64,000 bases of DNA from Bedellia somnulentella. Taxonomy: Eukaryota > Arthropoda > Insecta > Lepidoptera > Bedelliidae. Location: positions 2,232,001 through 2,296,000 of the forward strand of contig OY755178.1 of assembly GCA_963576735.1 (NCBI GenBank), in the 5' to 3' direction. The notes below the pieces were generated by a model that ran no database searches, was not told where the DNA came from, and worked only from the letters and a program-made list of their open reading frames with translations. Position 1 is the first letter of the stretch; each line of letters starts with the position of its first letter. This document shows, piece by piece, positions 47,834-59,440 of the stretch. The translations under genes were made by a program, and so were the position numbers.

Positions 47834-48019
47834 GTATGTTGAACTTAACGCATATATTGCGAAGGGGAGGCTGAAGTACTAATAAGTATTAATACAGCTC
47901 AAAATCACGTAATGTTTTACACGTGGTGGGAGCTAGAAAGATTAATTAATGTTCATACTAATATCATATAAAAAAAGGTAAGGGTAAATATTGTAGTGAG
48001 TCATAATCTAAAACAGTTA

Positions 48020-48200
48020 TACAACTTAAATCTTTTTGTTCATAAAAACCTCATGTGGGGATTATTATTAATAAATAAAGAATAAATAAAGGAAAGAAAA
48101 ATTTCGACACAGGCGGGAATCGAACCCGCGACCTCGGGTATACGCCCCGACGCTCTACCAATTGAGCCAGCGCGAAATTCTTCTATCCGTTATTACACTA
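48020..48200 (-). mobile_element. SINE C (tRNA-like)
   Basis: Minus copy: tRNA-like unit with T arm CGGGTTCGATTCCCGC at about 48108-48130; part of the D arm and acceptor is deleted (GCTCAATTGG joins TAGAGC). Tail CCCCACATGAGGTTTTTATG at the left. Confidence 0.68.
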
Positions 48201-48384
48201 CTTTAAACGTTTAAAAGAAATGAAGGATAGATATTTATTCTTTATTTATTAGTTATATAACTTTTCTCATTATAACAATAATAAGTGTGTTGGTTTTACA
48301 TCGACAAATAAAACATATGAGACAGTCAACGGATTTAACATTATTTTAATTTCTTAATATTATATTATACGTCGTGTGTAATTC

Positions 48385-48728
48385 CCAAATATTTTGAATC
48401 CCCGAAATGCCAGTGGTACTGATACATCTGGAAATCACGTGACATTGTCACTTGGTATTCAGACTACCCACGTTTTGCTTGGACAGTGTACTCACGTGAT
48501 AGGGGGCAGGCCTATCGCCGTTTTGTACGAATACACTGTCACATGACTAAGTATAACTCAGGCATGTGGGTTTCCTCACAATGTTTTCCCTCACCGTTAA
48601 CAACCATGATAAATAAAACACACACACATATCTCTTTGGAAAAGACAAATTGGAGTAGGCCCGTCCCGGGATTAGATAACTAGTCGTCTGCACGATAAGC
48701 GGTGTTCTACCCACTGAGCTATCACATC
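48385..48728 (-). mobile_element. SINE B
   Basis: Minus copy with worn tail (TTTTGAATCCCCGAAATGCC) and a head ending GTGATAGCTCAGTGGGTAGA (minus). In the C10 intron. Confidence 0.8.
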
Positions 48729-48995
48729 GTTATATTATTCTACCGCAAAATAGGCGTGAGTAAACATATGTACAAGCATAAGTTAGACCAGTACAGGTCA
48801 CCGTTTACGAGTCGAGATAACATTATTTTTCTAAACCAAAACGTGACGTTCGCAAACTAATCTCACATACAGTGTTCCTTTCAACGCACGCGTTCATAGT
48901 ATTTGTAAACATTCTTATTGGATATTGGAATTAAATGGAAAAAACTAATTGTGTAAATGTCGGTATGTATAATCTGTCTATTCTGGTTCATGACT

Positions 48996-49316
48996 CGAAC
49001 GTTATATATATCCCTGAAGGGGTTGGCAGAGGCACTAATACTTCTGAACATAACCTCACATTGTCACCTTGTATTCACACCGCTCCCACATTTCGCTCAT
49101 GTGATAGGGGCAGGCCTACCGCCGTTTTGAACGAATACACTGTCACATGACTAAGTACAACTGAGCTGCTGGGTTCAACCCAGTTGGCTGAGGTGGGTTT
49201 CCTCACGATGTTTTCCCTCATCGTTAACAACCATGATAAATTAACCGCACATATGTCTTTGAAACCGGAGTTTGAAATCTCATCAGCGGTGTTCTACCCA
49301 CTGAGCATTCACGGCT
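48996..49316 (-). mobile_element. SINE B, internally rearranged
   Basis: CGAACGTTATATATATCCCT to the head at about 49316. The middle has a small duplication around GAGCTGCTGGGTTC and the B-box side is shortened. Confidence 0.72.
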
Positions 49317-49474
49317 GATATTCTGGTTCCTGTATCATATATCAATATCATCCTGCTGGTAACGATGCGACTAAAGGGGTCTAGGGTTAATCGAGTGAGT
49401 CAGCGATGAGTTTGATAACTTATCAGTGCCGATATTTTATATTAGTACTACTTGTAGGTTACGCCCGAATCTAT

Positions 49475-49564
49475 ACATACATATACTCACGGCCGTAAAT
49501 CCCAAAAAGGGGTAGCCAGAGCTTCAGAGCTAGAAACTCCTCAGCCGCATTTGGAAGTTAATAG
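49475..49564 (-). mobile_element. SINE A, 5'-truncated, 12-bp target duplication
   Basis: Only the 3' ~90 bp of the SINE, between GCCCGAATCTAT at 49463-49474 and 49565-49576. Confidence 0.87.
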
Positions 49565-50067
49565 GCCCGAATCTATGTCTGCGTAATCAATTTTTCTTTA
49601 TTGAAGTTAGCAAAAATATCGGATCAAAACAACAGGCATAATTTAAAAACAATATGGTCATTATTTTACCGACGATAAGGGGAGGTTGTCAATTCCAAGC
49701 GGATAAGTATCCTCTATTGGCAATGTCTACAAATGTCTAACAGTGGCGGATCCAGGTGGGTTCCAAGACAGCACATGCCAGAAGTTTTTTCATGTCATCA
49801 TCATCATTCTGCCAATATACGTGCACTGCTGGACATAGGCCTCCACTAAATATCTCTACAACAGTGTTGCATTTGCCTTACCCAACGGCTTCCAGTGGAT
49901 TTCACCTTGTGGGGGTCTACCCCACTGTGTCCTCTGGTAAGTGGTCGCCATCAAGTACCACATATCTTCTACGGACCTCCTCAGTTTGGATTCGGTCGCG
50001 TAGTGAAACTCCCAATAAAGCCGTCTCCATCGCTTATCAAGTCAAATTAAGAATAGATAGTAAAGGA

Positions 50068-50192
50068 AAATTGGTGGTTGATCTCCAACCACATAGCCCA
50101 AAAATCACTTTATTATTTCCAAACCCTCAGTCGCCTCATACGCCACGCACTAGCTGAAATGGGATGTGCTATTCTAAACCGACACTACATAC
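50068..50192 (-). mobile_element. SINE A 5' half, diverged
   Basis: GGTTGATCTCCAACCACATA to ACCGACACTACATACC; the 3' half is missing or unrecognisable. Confidence 0.6.
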
Positions 50193-50357
50193 CTGAATTA
50201 AGGGAAGCGATGGATTTAATGTGTTATTCTGAATTATAAATTGTACTATTTGGTATGTACGAGTATGCTATGCGTTTTTATGTCATTGAACACCTTGTCA
50301 CTTCATCTGTTTAAACATTTAGTTGTTGGAAAAGAACATATTCGATTTTACTATATA

Positions 50358-51309
50358 CTAGTGGATCGTCCCAGCTTCACACGGGTAGCGTTGTTTTTTA
50401 AATATCTGAGGTTTCTTTCTTCAGTCACTGCTCAAGCATTGTGAAATTCAGCGCAATGTTTTCAATTTATTAAATTTATAGCACTCCCTAAACAGTGTAG
50501 TTTGGTGATTTTGAATGCGTTTTAACGAACGGTTCAGTATTTCCGTTTAATAGCAAATTTTGGAATAAAACTCTATGAAATATTTATAACAATCTAAAAA
50601 ATTAATCATTACGTGATGTAGGATGCAACTACTGGCGCCATCTAGTATGTTATATGTAAATTAGTAAAGATTTGGTTTTGGTCACGGGCGCGATGGCTTA
50701 TTTTATGTATAATTTCGATGTTTCTCTACCGATTTCTATGATTCTTTTTTTATTGAATAGTTAATAATGTTACCTTTTTTAAATTAGGGATGAGTGAGAG
50801 GTTTACAAACGTAAGAGTAAACAAATATAATCAGAATGTTCCGAACTGCTAAGCTATCAGGAATTACGTGTTATTGTGAGTCAACCGTAAAAGATAGACA
50901 TAAACTGTTGAAGATTTTTTTTTAGATAATTTTATGAAAAATATTTCCGTCATACATGATTTCTATGTAAGTTTAACCATTAAGGCTGCACACGCGACGG
51001 AAGCTTATAAAATGGAGTAACTTCTCCCGTTTTCCCAAAATTTCCCAAAATTCCCCTTTACTACTCGGTTGGAAAGTATACAAAAACCTGCCCAGGAGTA
51101 TGAAGAATAATTGTACCAAGTTTCGTTAAAATCCGTCGAGTAGTTTTTGTTTCCATTCGGAACATACAAACCGACAGACAGACAGACAAAAATTTTACTG
51201 ATTGCATTTTTGGCATCAGTATCGATCCCTTATCACAACCTGATAGTTATTTTGAAAATATATTTCATGTACAGAATTGACCTCTCTACAGATTTATTAT
51301 AAGTATAGA
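50358..51309 (-). mobile_element. Helitron, left member of a tandem pair
   Basis: On the minus strand it starts TCTATACTTATAATAAATCT (at 51309) and ends GGGACGATCCACTAG (at 50358), followed by T. No ORF. Over 90% identical by eye to the next copy. Confidence 0.82.
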
Positions 51310-52115
51310 CTAGTGGATCGTCCCAGCTTCGCACGGGTAGCGTTTTTTTTTAATATCTGAGGTTTCTTTCTTCAGTCACTGCTCAAGCATTGTGAAATTC
51401 GGCGCAATGTTTTCAATTTATTAAATTTATAGCACTCCCTAAACAGTGTAGTTTGGTGATTTTGAATGAACGGTTCAGTATTTCCGTTTAATAGCAAATT
51501 TTGGAATAAAACGCTATGAAGTATTTATAACAATCTAAAAAATAAATCATTACGTTATGTAGGATGCAACTACTGGCGCCATCTAGTATGTTATATGTAA
51601 ATTAGTAAAGATTTGGTTTTGGTCACGGGCGAGATGGCTTATTTTATGTATAATTTCGGTGTTTGTCTGCCGATTTCTATGATTCTTTTTTTATTGAATA
51701 GGTAATAATGTTACCTTTTTTAAATAAGGGATGAGTGAGAGGTTTACAAACGTAAGAGTAAACAAATATAATCAGAATGGTCCGAACTGCTAAGCTATCA
51801 GGAATTACACGTGTTGTTGTGAGTCAACCGTAAAAGATAGACATAAACTGTCGAAGATTTTTTTTTAGATAATTTTGTGAAGAAAATTTCCGTCATACAT
51901 GATTTCTATGTAAGTTTAACCATTAAGGCTGCACACGCGACGGAAGCTTAAAAAATTGAGTAACTTCTCCCGTTTTCCCAAAATTTCCCAAAATTCCCCT
52001 TTACTACTCTGCTGGAAAGTATACAAAAACCTGCGCAGGAGTATGAAGAATAATTGTACCAAGTTTCGTTAAAATCCGTCGAGTAGTTTTTGTTTCCATA
52101 AGGAACATACAAACC

Positions 52116-52149
<34 letters not shown>

Positions 52150-52268
52150 AATTTTACTGATTGCATTTTTGGCATCAGTATCGATCCCTAATCACCACCT
52201 GATAGTTATTTTGAAAATATATTTCATGTACAGAATTGACCTCTCTACAGATTTATTATAAGTATAGA
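51310..52268 (-). mobile_element. Helitron, right member of the tandem pair
   Basis: Minus strand start TCTATAC at 52268 after an A, end CTAG at 51310 directly touching the TC start of the other copy. Includes a (GACA)n run near 52117-52147. Confidence 0.82.
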
Positions 52269-52808
52269 TTCTAATAACAAGCAATTAAAATTACAGTATT
52301 CTTCACTTAGTCGTGCCATAATTATATTTAAACTGGTATTTGAGTGGTTAGTAGTGCCAGAGTTGAACCTTTTTGCTTCCTCTTCTTGGGGCAATTTCAA
52401 ACACTCCTATTTCTGTATTAGGTATGTAATGTAGAACCATAATATTTTTATTTGATGCTCTTAAGTGGCTAAATAATTCAAGAAATTAATTGTTTTTTAT
52501 TTTGATGCATTTTTAATTGAATGGTATGCAAAGTGTTTCCCTTAAACCACTGCGTTTGCGTTAGCTAAATAGTTTATTAAGTGACACTGATATTGTTATA
52601 GAAGTCGACCTTCTAAAGTTTTTCGTGTCTTTGTCCTCTTAATTTACTTAAAATGGATGACAAGTTTTGTTGCAATTGGTTTAAGGTAAATGTTTTAAAT
52701 AACCTTTCATACTTACATAGCAGATGAAATAAAAGCCGATATTTATGTGTTAGTTATGTATGCCCTTTTCCTTATCATTAGCAAGCAAACAAAAAGGTAT
52801 TATAATAT
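52269..52808. other. C10 intron, unassigned
   Basis: No repeat ends or ORFs recognised. Confidence 0.4.
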
Positions 52809-53007
52809 ACCGTGTAGTGCCGGCTTAGAATATCAGGACTCCTTTCTACCCATGAGTGTCGTCAGAGACGACTACGGGTTTGGGGCTTTTTAAGTGATAT
52901 TTCGGCGATGCGGTTGGAGACAAGATGCGGTATTTTATTTCTACCATCATGTCCCCTATCAACTTCTACTTTTTAGGATTTATGGCCGTGAGTATATGTA
53001 TGTATGT
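52809..53007 (+). mobile_element. SINE A, shortened
   Basis: ACCGTGTAGTGCCGGCTTAG to GCCGTGAGTATATGTATG; about 40 bp lost before the tail. Confidence 0.78.
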
Positions 53008-53526
53008 AACTATATAAATAATCTAATGAAAGTCTTACAGTGCTCCTAGATATATTTCTTTTTTACTCCCAATCCTTCGACTGCATTCCTTCAAACCAAA
53101 GTTTTCAGAAATAAGAAACTTTAGACAAAGCCACATTTGCAAAAACAAAAGGTGATGAATATTAAACAGGCATTTTGAGTCTTATTGATGTGCCAAAAAA
53201 TTGCTGGTAGAATATGCAACTATGGGCGACAAAAATGCTAAATTAAATCTATTAACTTAACATCATAACTTGAAACATTTCACTAGCCCGGGAGAAATAA
53301 TTGGTTGGGCCATTTAGTTTGGGCCTCAATGTGGCATTGCCTAGGCAAGAGTTGTTACTATATAGTAGTATTCATCATTATAGTTCCTCAGCCACCCCTT
53401 ACTTTTCACGTCGTTCAATTCAAGTTAGTAATTTATAAACAGTTCAGAATAACACGAACCTCTCACACCCATACTGGGATAAACAGTGCCTGTACTTCTA
53501 TTGACATAAATGTTTCTTTTTTCCAG

Positions 53527-53660
53527 GAATAGTACAATTCACCCAGCTGGTGCGAGAAACCGAGAACTTGGATTCCGAAGTAGCGAGACTCCACAACCAG
53601 ATAAGATGCCACTACTTGCCCCCCGTATCCATAAGTTCTACCGTAGATACTTCACTCTAG
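53527..53660 (+). CDS. Protein C10, exon 2 (stop at 53658-53660)
   Basis: The acceptor TTTTTTCCAG at 53517-53526 supplies GA to complete the split Gly codon. The frame reads IVQFTQLVRETENLDSEVAR onward and ends STVDTSL-stop, matching the C-terminal helix of Protein C10. The same exon continues into the brn coding sequence in another frame: the C10 stop is followed after five bases by ATG 53666. The 5.7-kb intron before it contains SINEs and two Helitrons. Confidence 0.87.
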
Positions 53661-53665
53661 CCGAC

Positions 53666-54652
53666 ATGAGGCGGAGGAAATCATATTACATTGCTATAGC
53701 AGTCTTCTTCTTGCTCATTTTCCATCTAATCGGAGTCAAAGACTACATATACGCAGAAGATTTCGACACCCAGTTCGATTACCCACTCAACATCGACCTA
53801 GTCCCTGTCATCGAAGAATGGAAGCAACACAACTTACCCAAAGTCGAACCGATCAACTATTACACTTACGTATATTTAACGAAATCCGATAAATGCCAAC
53901 ACAGTAACGTCGATTTGCTTATTCTTGTAAAATCAGCTACTAACAATTTCGAGAAACGAAACGTAATAAGAAAAACTTGGGGCAAAGAAACGTTCCCTGG
54001 CAAAAACGTCAAAGTGTTATTCTTTCTGGGTCTCAAAGATGTCCCAACTCAGGAATTGGTTAACGATGAAGTCAGTGAACACGCTGATGTTATACAAATG
54101 AATTTCATGGACACGTATTTTAATAATACTGTTAAAACTGTCATGGCTTTCGGGTGGGCATATCAATTCTGTGACAACGCTAAATACTTCTTTTTCTCAG
54201 ACGACGACATGTATGTTTCTGTTCAAAATATCTTCAAATATATAGACAATTACGAATTAGATTTGCCTCAAGAAAGCAAACACGATTTGTATGCTGGTTA
54301 CGTTTTTCAGTCGAGACCTTTGAGACAGAAGACCAGTAAATGGAGTGTTTCCTTAGACGAATACAAATGGAATAAATGGCCGCCATATGTTACTGCTATG
54401 GCGTATTTGGTATCAAAAAATACTTTAGATAGTTTATACTTAGGTAGTCTGTATGTGAAACATTTTCGTTTTGATGATGTTTATTTAGGTATCGTTGCGA
54501 AGAAAGTAGGTATAGTTCCGACGCACTGTCCACACTTTTATTTCTATAAAAAGCCGTATGATAAATTTGAGTACAGCGATGTGATAGCCTCGCACGGGTA
54601 TGGAGATGCCGACGAGCTTGTTTCAGTTTGGACTGAGCAGAATAGTTTATAA
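53666..54652 (+). CDS. brn: Beta-1,3-N-acetylglucosaminyltransferase, brainiac ortholog (GT31)
   Basis: A 328-residue type II Golgi enzyme. Brainiac adds beta-1,3-GlcNAc to mannosyl-glucosylceramide in arthropod glycosphingolipid synthesis. A short basic N-terminus (MRRRKS) is followed by a membrane anchor (YYIAIAVFFLLIFHLIGV). Family marks include FDYPLN, RNVIRKTWG, YFNNTVKT, the metal-binding DDD in FFFSDDDMYVS, WPPYVTAMAYLVS, FRFDDVYLGIVA and VIASHGYGD. The ORF is uninterrupted in one exon. An in-frame ATG at 53606 would add 20 residues and overlap the C10 frame by 55 bp; 53666 is preferred because it gives the short basic N-terminus typical of brainiac. The mRNA that contains it also seems to encode Protein C10 upstream. 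Confidence 0.92.
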   Translation: MRRRKSYYIAIAVFFLLIFHLIGVKDYIYAEDFDTQFDYPLNIDLVPVIEEWKQHNLPKVEPINYYTYVYLTKSDKCQHSNVDLLILVKSATNNFEKRNVIRKTWGKETFPGKNVKVLFFLGLKDVPTQELVNDEVSEHADVIQMNFMDTYFNNTVKTVMAFGWAYQFCDNAKYFFFSDDDMYVSVQNIFKYIDNYELDLPQESKHDLYAGYVFQSRPLRQKTSKWSVSLDEYKWNKWPPYVTAMAYLVSKNTLDSLYLGSLYVKHFRFDDVYLGIVAKKVGIVPTHCPHFYFYKKPYDKFEYSDVIASHGYGDADELVSVWTEQNSL

Positions 54653-54791
54653 CATATGCATCCTTTCGAGAAGGATTCTTATTGTTGCCCTAACAAAATC
54701 AGTTACAGATGTGATAGTTGTAAAATATAGACTCCCTTGATCGACAAGTTCAAAATATCTAAAGCAATGTTTACCTTAAACAAGAGATTTT

Positions 54792-54797
54792 AATAAA
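54792..54797 (+). promoter_or_regulatory. Polyadenylation signal AATAAA for brn/C10 mRNA
   Basis: AATAAA lies 140 bp after the brn stop, followed by GT/T-rich sequence (GTGTTTTG), the usual composition of a polyadenylation region. Predicted from sequence only. Confidence 0.6.
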
Positions 54798-54887
54798 GTA
54801 CGTGTTTTGTTTATTGATATTTCGAATTAAGTGCTTTTGGAATTAAAATTAATGTCACTACTTAAAATTTAAACAAATCTAGCTGGT

Positions 54888-55259
54888 ATACCATAAACGT
54901 TCACGCCGTTTATCCCCGAAGGGGTTGGCAGAGGTACCAATACTTCTGAACTTTCATGGCAGCGCCATCTAGTGTCCAGAGAAAGTACCCACGTTTTGCT
55001 TGGACAGTGTTCTCACGTGATAGGGGGCAGTTCTATCGCCGTTTTGTACGAATACGAATACAGTGTCACATGACTTAAGTACAACTCAGCTATATGGGTT
55101 TCCTCACGATGTTTTCCCTCATTGTTAACAATCATGATAAATTAACCACACATATGACTTTAGAAAAGACAAATTGGTGTAGGCCCGACCCAGAATTAAA
55201 ACTCACGCCCTTCTGTTTTCGGGCGGGTGTTCTACCCATTGGACTATCATGTCTAGCTG
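54888..55259 (-). mobile_element. SINE B downstream of brn
   Basis: Full minus copy with a small ACGAATACGAATAC duplication; shares the TCATGGCAGCGCCATCTAGT variant with the 22487 copy, so the two form a subfamily. Confidence 0.84.
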
Positions 55260-55448
55260 GTATCTAGTTACTAAAATATGCAACCAATGATATTTAAATT
55301 GTGCGACACCATAAGTGTTTTATTATATTTAAGGCTTATTTAGTTTTATGAATGAAAAAGAGACATTCGCATTTCTTTTGATGATTTTGGTCTTATCCGG
55401 GTTTAAATTACTAAAGTGCAAATAGTGTTACAAAATGATAGGCTCATC

Positions 55449-55946
55449 AATTCGGTATGCAAAGTTTTTTTTGGTATTTATTAAATATTTTTATTCGATA
55501 GCAAACATGAAAATAAAAGATTAATTTGAATATTTTTCATTTAAAATAAGTAATTGTAAAGTTTTTTTAAAGATTGTTCAACTTGTACTTATTGACGTCA
55601 TCGATCGAAAATATCACGTAGCGACATGCAAATAAAGCGAAATGTTTAATAAAAATGTTGCTAATTGCATTACATTTCACGACTTTGTGATTTCAAATGA
55701 AATTATTACGATAATATACTAAAGAAACCTATGATTTTCTATATTTTATTAATGAACTGCAAAAAAAAATGTCTTTGAAATAACACTGAAGGTCAAACAC
55801 TGTTGCAGTTTTTTGACAAAATAAGGGTCATCTTAGCTTTGTTTGATTTAATTTCAAGAAAATATTGTTTAAAAACATACTATAATACAAATCTCGGAAT
55901 GGTTTCGCAATTAGCACCACTTTTGTAAAACTTTGCATACCGAATT
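55449..55946. mobile_element. Candidate 498-bp MITE
   Basis: AATTCGGTATGCAAAGTTTT at the left is mirrored at the right (AAAACTTTGCATACCGAATT). No ORF between. Target duplication not clear. Confidence 0.6.
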
Positions 55947-56908
55947 ATACGATTTTAGACTGTTTACTTAAACTTAGAAGTTTAAGATGGTGTGCTATTT
56001 ATTTCTTTTATTTTTAGTATATAAGTTCAGATAGAATTCAAACATGGCTCTTTCTTATAAACTTGTATAACCTCTTTCATTTGATCATTAGCACGAAGAC
56101 TGATTCTTATTATTAAAAAAAGTATTGTGTATTGAAGTCTTTCAAATTTTGTGGAAGGAATTTTGAAATCATGTTTTTCACTATATATTCCACATTATTT
56201 ATAAAAGTACGCTTGAACGACTAACGCTCATTTCTGTAAGAATCACAAAAACAGACTCTTTGGAACATACAGGATATGTGTCTTATATTATAACAGATGC
56301 ACCATTTTGCCATTATAATTGCACCGTTCTGTTTATCTCTGTGACTTCTAATAGTTGTTGTTTTATGATTGCTACTTATTACTGTAACCTAAAAAAAACT
56401 TTATATCAAGGTTTTAATATTTTAGAATACATGTTATAAATGCTTTTTTTTGCCATTTAGCTTTACTTTTATTTTTAAAGTGATTATCGCACATCCGGTG
56501 CAATAGTGACGTATCTTACAAAAGTATAAAAATGTTCAGGAGAAGAGTTTAAAGTTTTTTTATAAGTTTTAAAACTTATAAGTTACATTTAAAGAAGGTG
56601 TTCTTATTTATTTCTTTGTATTGTGTTAGTTCGTATGTTCAGTTATGTGATATATTTTACACTTAAGACATAAAATAGTAAAAGCACCCAAAATTACCTA
56701 TTTAAAAAAAATACCATACATTTATGTCCATGTTGCACCAGAAATTTACATAAAAAGGAACATTTAGGCAATCAAGCCTAAATATAACGATTTTAATACA
56801 TACTGGAATTACTGTTTAATAAAAAAGAAAATCTTTACTCTTAAATTAAACCAAAAGTAAATGAATTAGGTTACCACAAAGTATAAATCACGTAAATGTG
56901 TCAGTGTA
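55947..56908. other. Intergenic AT-rich sequence, no gene
   Basis: Only short ORFs. GCACATCCGGTGCAA (about 56488-56502) recurs inverted near 57508-57522, around the SINE B at 56909; possibly a second worn TIR element. Confidence 0.4.
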
Positions 56909-57269
56909 GCAACCGTGATAGCCCAGTGGGTAGAACACTCGATTATCGTGCAAACGACTAGTGTTCAAAACCTGGGTCGGGCATACACCAATTTGTCTTT
57001 TCTAAAGACATATGTGTGGTTAATTTATCATGGTTGTTAACGGTGAGGGAAAACATCGTGAGGAAACCCACATGGCTGAGTTGTACTTAGTCATGTGACA
57101 GTGTATTCGTACAAAACGGCGATAGGCCTGACCCCTATCACGTGAGTACACTGTCCATGCAAAACGTGGGTACTCTGAACACCAGGTGACAAAGTCACGT
57201 GATGTTTAGAAGTATTAGTACCTCTGCCAACCCCTTCGGGGATATTCGGCGTGAACGTTTATGTTATGT
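56909..57269 (+). mobile_element. SINE B
   Basis: Plus copy, very like 5455-5815: head GATAGCCCAGTGGGTAGAAC, tail CTCTGCCAACCCCTTCGGGG then CGGCGTGAACGTTTATGTT. Confidence 0.87.
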
Positions 57270-57922
57270 TAATGTTGCTCCAGAAACACAGACGTTTTGT
57301 AGGTACGTCCACGCGCAACTGGCCAATGGGACATTGTCGCGCCAAAATAGTGTAAATAACGCCCGTAATGCAATAGTGACACTTTCGCCCTCTGTCAACA
57401 GAAGAATTAAAAATATGTCTTTGTTTCACCGAATAAAACAGCACTTTACAAAACGTTTGGCAGTAGTAACTCAATTTTGCATTTTTTTGCAAATGTGTCA
57501 GTGTTGCACCGGATGTGCAATGTGTTATTTATTCTAGCGTACTTGTAGGTTTAAAATAAATTAATCAATCACTTTAGTTAAGTTTTTCATTTTTATTAGT
57601 CTCTTATTTAATTATGCATTATACTACACATAAAACTGCCTACACATTAATGTGTCATGTCATAATAAATAAAAAGCAATAAGTAACTTGGTATCTTTTA
57701 TTTCATATCTAACAATGACTAATAAATGTTACACATAAAAATGCCTTATTAACGTTTCACAATATATAATATTATAACATCAACAAGTACGATTTTCTAT
57801 TTCATATCTAACAATGTCATGATAAATCACAGATTTCTACAAAAAAAACTTTTATTGCAACTAAAGTTGACATAACAATATAACTAGTAAGGCACAAATT
57901 GGGAACTTAGACAATATTCGAG

Positions 57923-58257
57923 TTAAAGGAAGTGTTACTAATAAATAAAGGAAAGAAAAATTCCGACACAGGGGGGATTCGAACCTGCGACCTCGGGTAT
58001 ACGCCCCCGTCTCTCTTGCCAATTGAGCTACCGTGTCAATGGCTGCCAGCGCGAAATTCTTCTATCCTTTATTTCTTTTACACATTTTAGTAGTGTTTGC
58101 GTTTCCTACCTCCGAACGGGGGCGTATACCCGAGGTCGCGGGTTCGAATCCCGCCTGTGTCGAAATTTTTCTTTCCTTTATTTATTCTTTATTTATTAGT
58201 AATAATCCCCGCATGAGGTTTTCATGAACAAAAAGATTTAAATTAAAGGAAGTGTTA
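57923..58257. mobile_element. SINE C dimer, two inverted tRNA-like units, 15-bp target duplication
   Basis: A minus tRNA-like unit (about 57964-58038) and a 5'-truncated plus unit (about 58115-58166) face away from each other, each followed by its CTTTCCTTTATTTATT tail. TTAAAGGAAGTGTTA stands at 57923-57937 and 58243-58257, so the whole was inserted as one piece. Confidence 0.78.
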
Positions 58258-58822
58258 TTTTTATAATTGTAACTAAAAATTAGTTATCTTTTGTACGTAT
58301 TTACGAGTATTACGTAAAAAATTGATATGTTGAACACTTTAAGTGTATATGTTGTGTATGTATGTAAGTGGGTGCGAAAAACTATACCACCAAATAATGA
58401 TAAGGTATATAGGCATATAGCTTATACTTGTAAAATTTTCGTCCGTAGGAAATGATCAAGAGTGAATTAACTATGCATGCATTTTAAATATTGCTGATTT
58501 ATGAGTTTTTAGATGTTTATTAAATTTTCATTACTTTAAAGTAATCAAGAGGTGAAAAACTCGGCAATCTTTTAAAAAATACTGCCGACTTACTTATATA
58601 ATTTTCTTGATTACTTCACAGGTCTTTTAAAAGTGAAAGATCAGAGACGTTACATGATTTAAAAAAATATTAATATATGTGACAGAGGCTGCGAATCTAC
58701 CAGATATATGCAGAGATGCGTAGCAAGGGATGTATTTTTAAAGAAACAATAGAATCGCTTTATTTATATCGCCTGGCTTAGCATAGCTCCGTGAAAATGT
58801 AATATCGGAGCGAGGTTTTTTG
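58258..58822. other. Intergenic, no gene
   Basis: AT-rich; a short CTTTAAAGTAATCAAGAGGTG / inverted partner (about 58535-58620) is the only visible structure. Confidence 0.4.
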
Positions 58823-59236
58823 TATGTGTCGTAGGATGATTTGATGTTTAGGTTTTTTGCAAAAATCCTAGGGATTTTGCGAAAATCCGGATAATTAGAC
58901 AACGGTTATAATATTTTCTAATCTTACTAGGTTTTTTGCAAAAAAACTAGTTGGTTTAGTGTGACTCCGAAACGAAATGTCAGTTTTTATGAATACTGTA
59001 CACTGATTGGTCGATTGCAGTGCCCCGTAATCACGTCATCTCTGATTGGTTGTTAATTAAGACGTACTTACTTCATTGTTCCTACCTACATTTAATTTGA
59101 TTTTTATTTCTACTTTAGTTACAAAAAGTTCCTAAGTATAAAAATATTATTGTCATTTTCCTTTATAACTCTAGCTATAATTCCTCAATACTACAATTTA
59201 AAACATACTTACTTTGTTGTTCCTACCTATATTGAA

Positions 59237-59312
59237 GACGTTCGTGGCCGAGTGGATAGGTGACTAGCTTTTCGGTCTGGAGGTTGCGGGTTTGATCCCC
59301 GCTGAGAGCAAC
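59237..59312 (+). other. tRNA-like sequence inside TIR element copy 2
   Basis: TGGCCGAGTGGATAGG followed by T-arm GCGGG-TTTGATC-CCCGC (59286-59302). As in copy 1 the acceptor stem is not formed, so it is not expected to yield a tRNA; an internal RNA polymerase III promoter is possible. Confidence 0.6.
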
Positions 59313-59440
59313 ATTTATGTGATGAGCATATGTGTATTATATTATATTAAATATATCGCTGAGTTAGTATCCCATAATTTGGGGTAACTTGATCTGTGTA
59401 TAAAATGTCCGAGCGTGATTGTAATTTCACTCCAACAAAC

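Noticed and set aside
49756..50157. 133-codon plus-strand ORF
   Set aside because: Runs into a diverged SINE A and has no conserved features; treated as chance.
53510..53605. N-terminal extension of brn to the ATG at 53510
   Set aside because: That ATG is inside the C10 intron, upstream of the acceptor at 53526, and would be spliced out.
57199..57537. 112-codon plus-strand ORF
   Set aside because: Begins in a SINE B tail and shows no recognisable domain.
58033..58227. 64-codon plus-strand ORF with a hydrophobic start
   Set aside because: Lies across the SINE C dimer; its C-terminal half translates the tRNA-like unit.
59237..59312. Functional leucine/serine-type tRNA gene
   Set aside because: The acceptor strands do not pair, and the sequence is part of a repeated TIR element.
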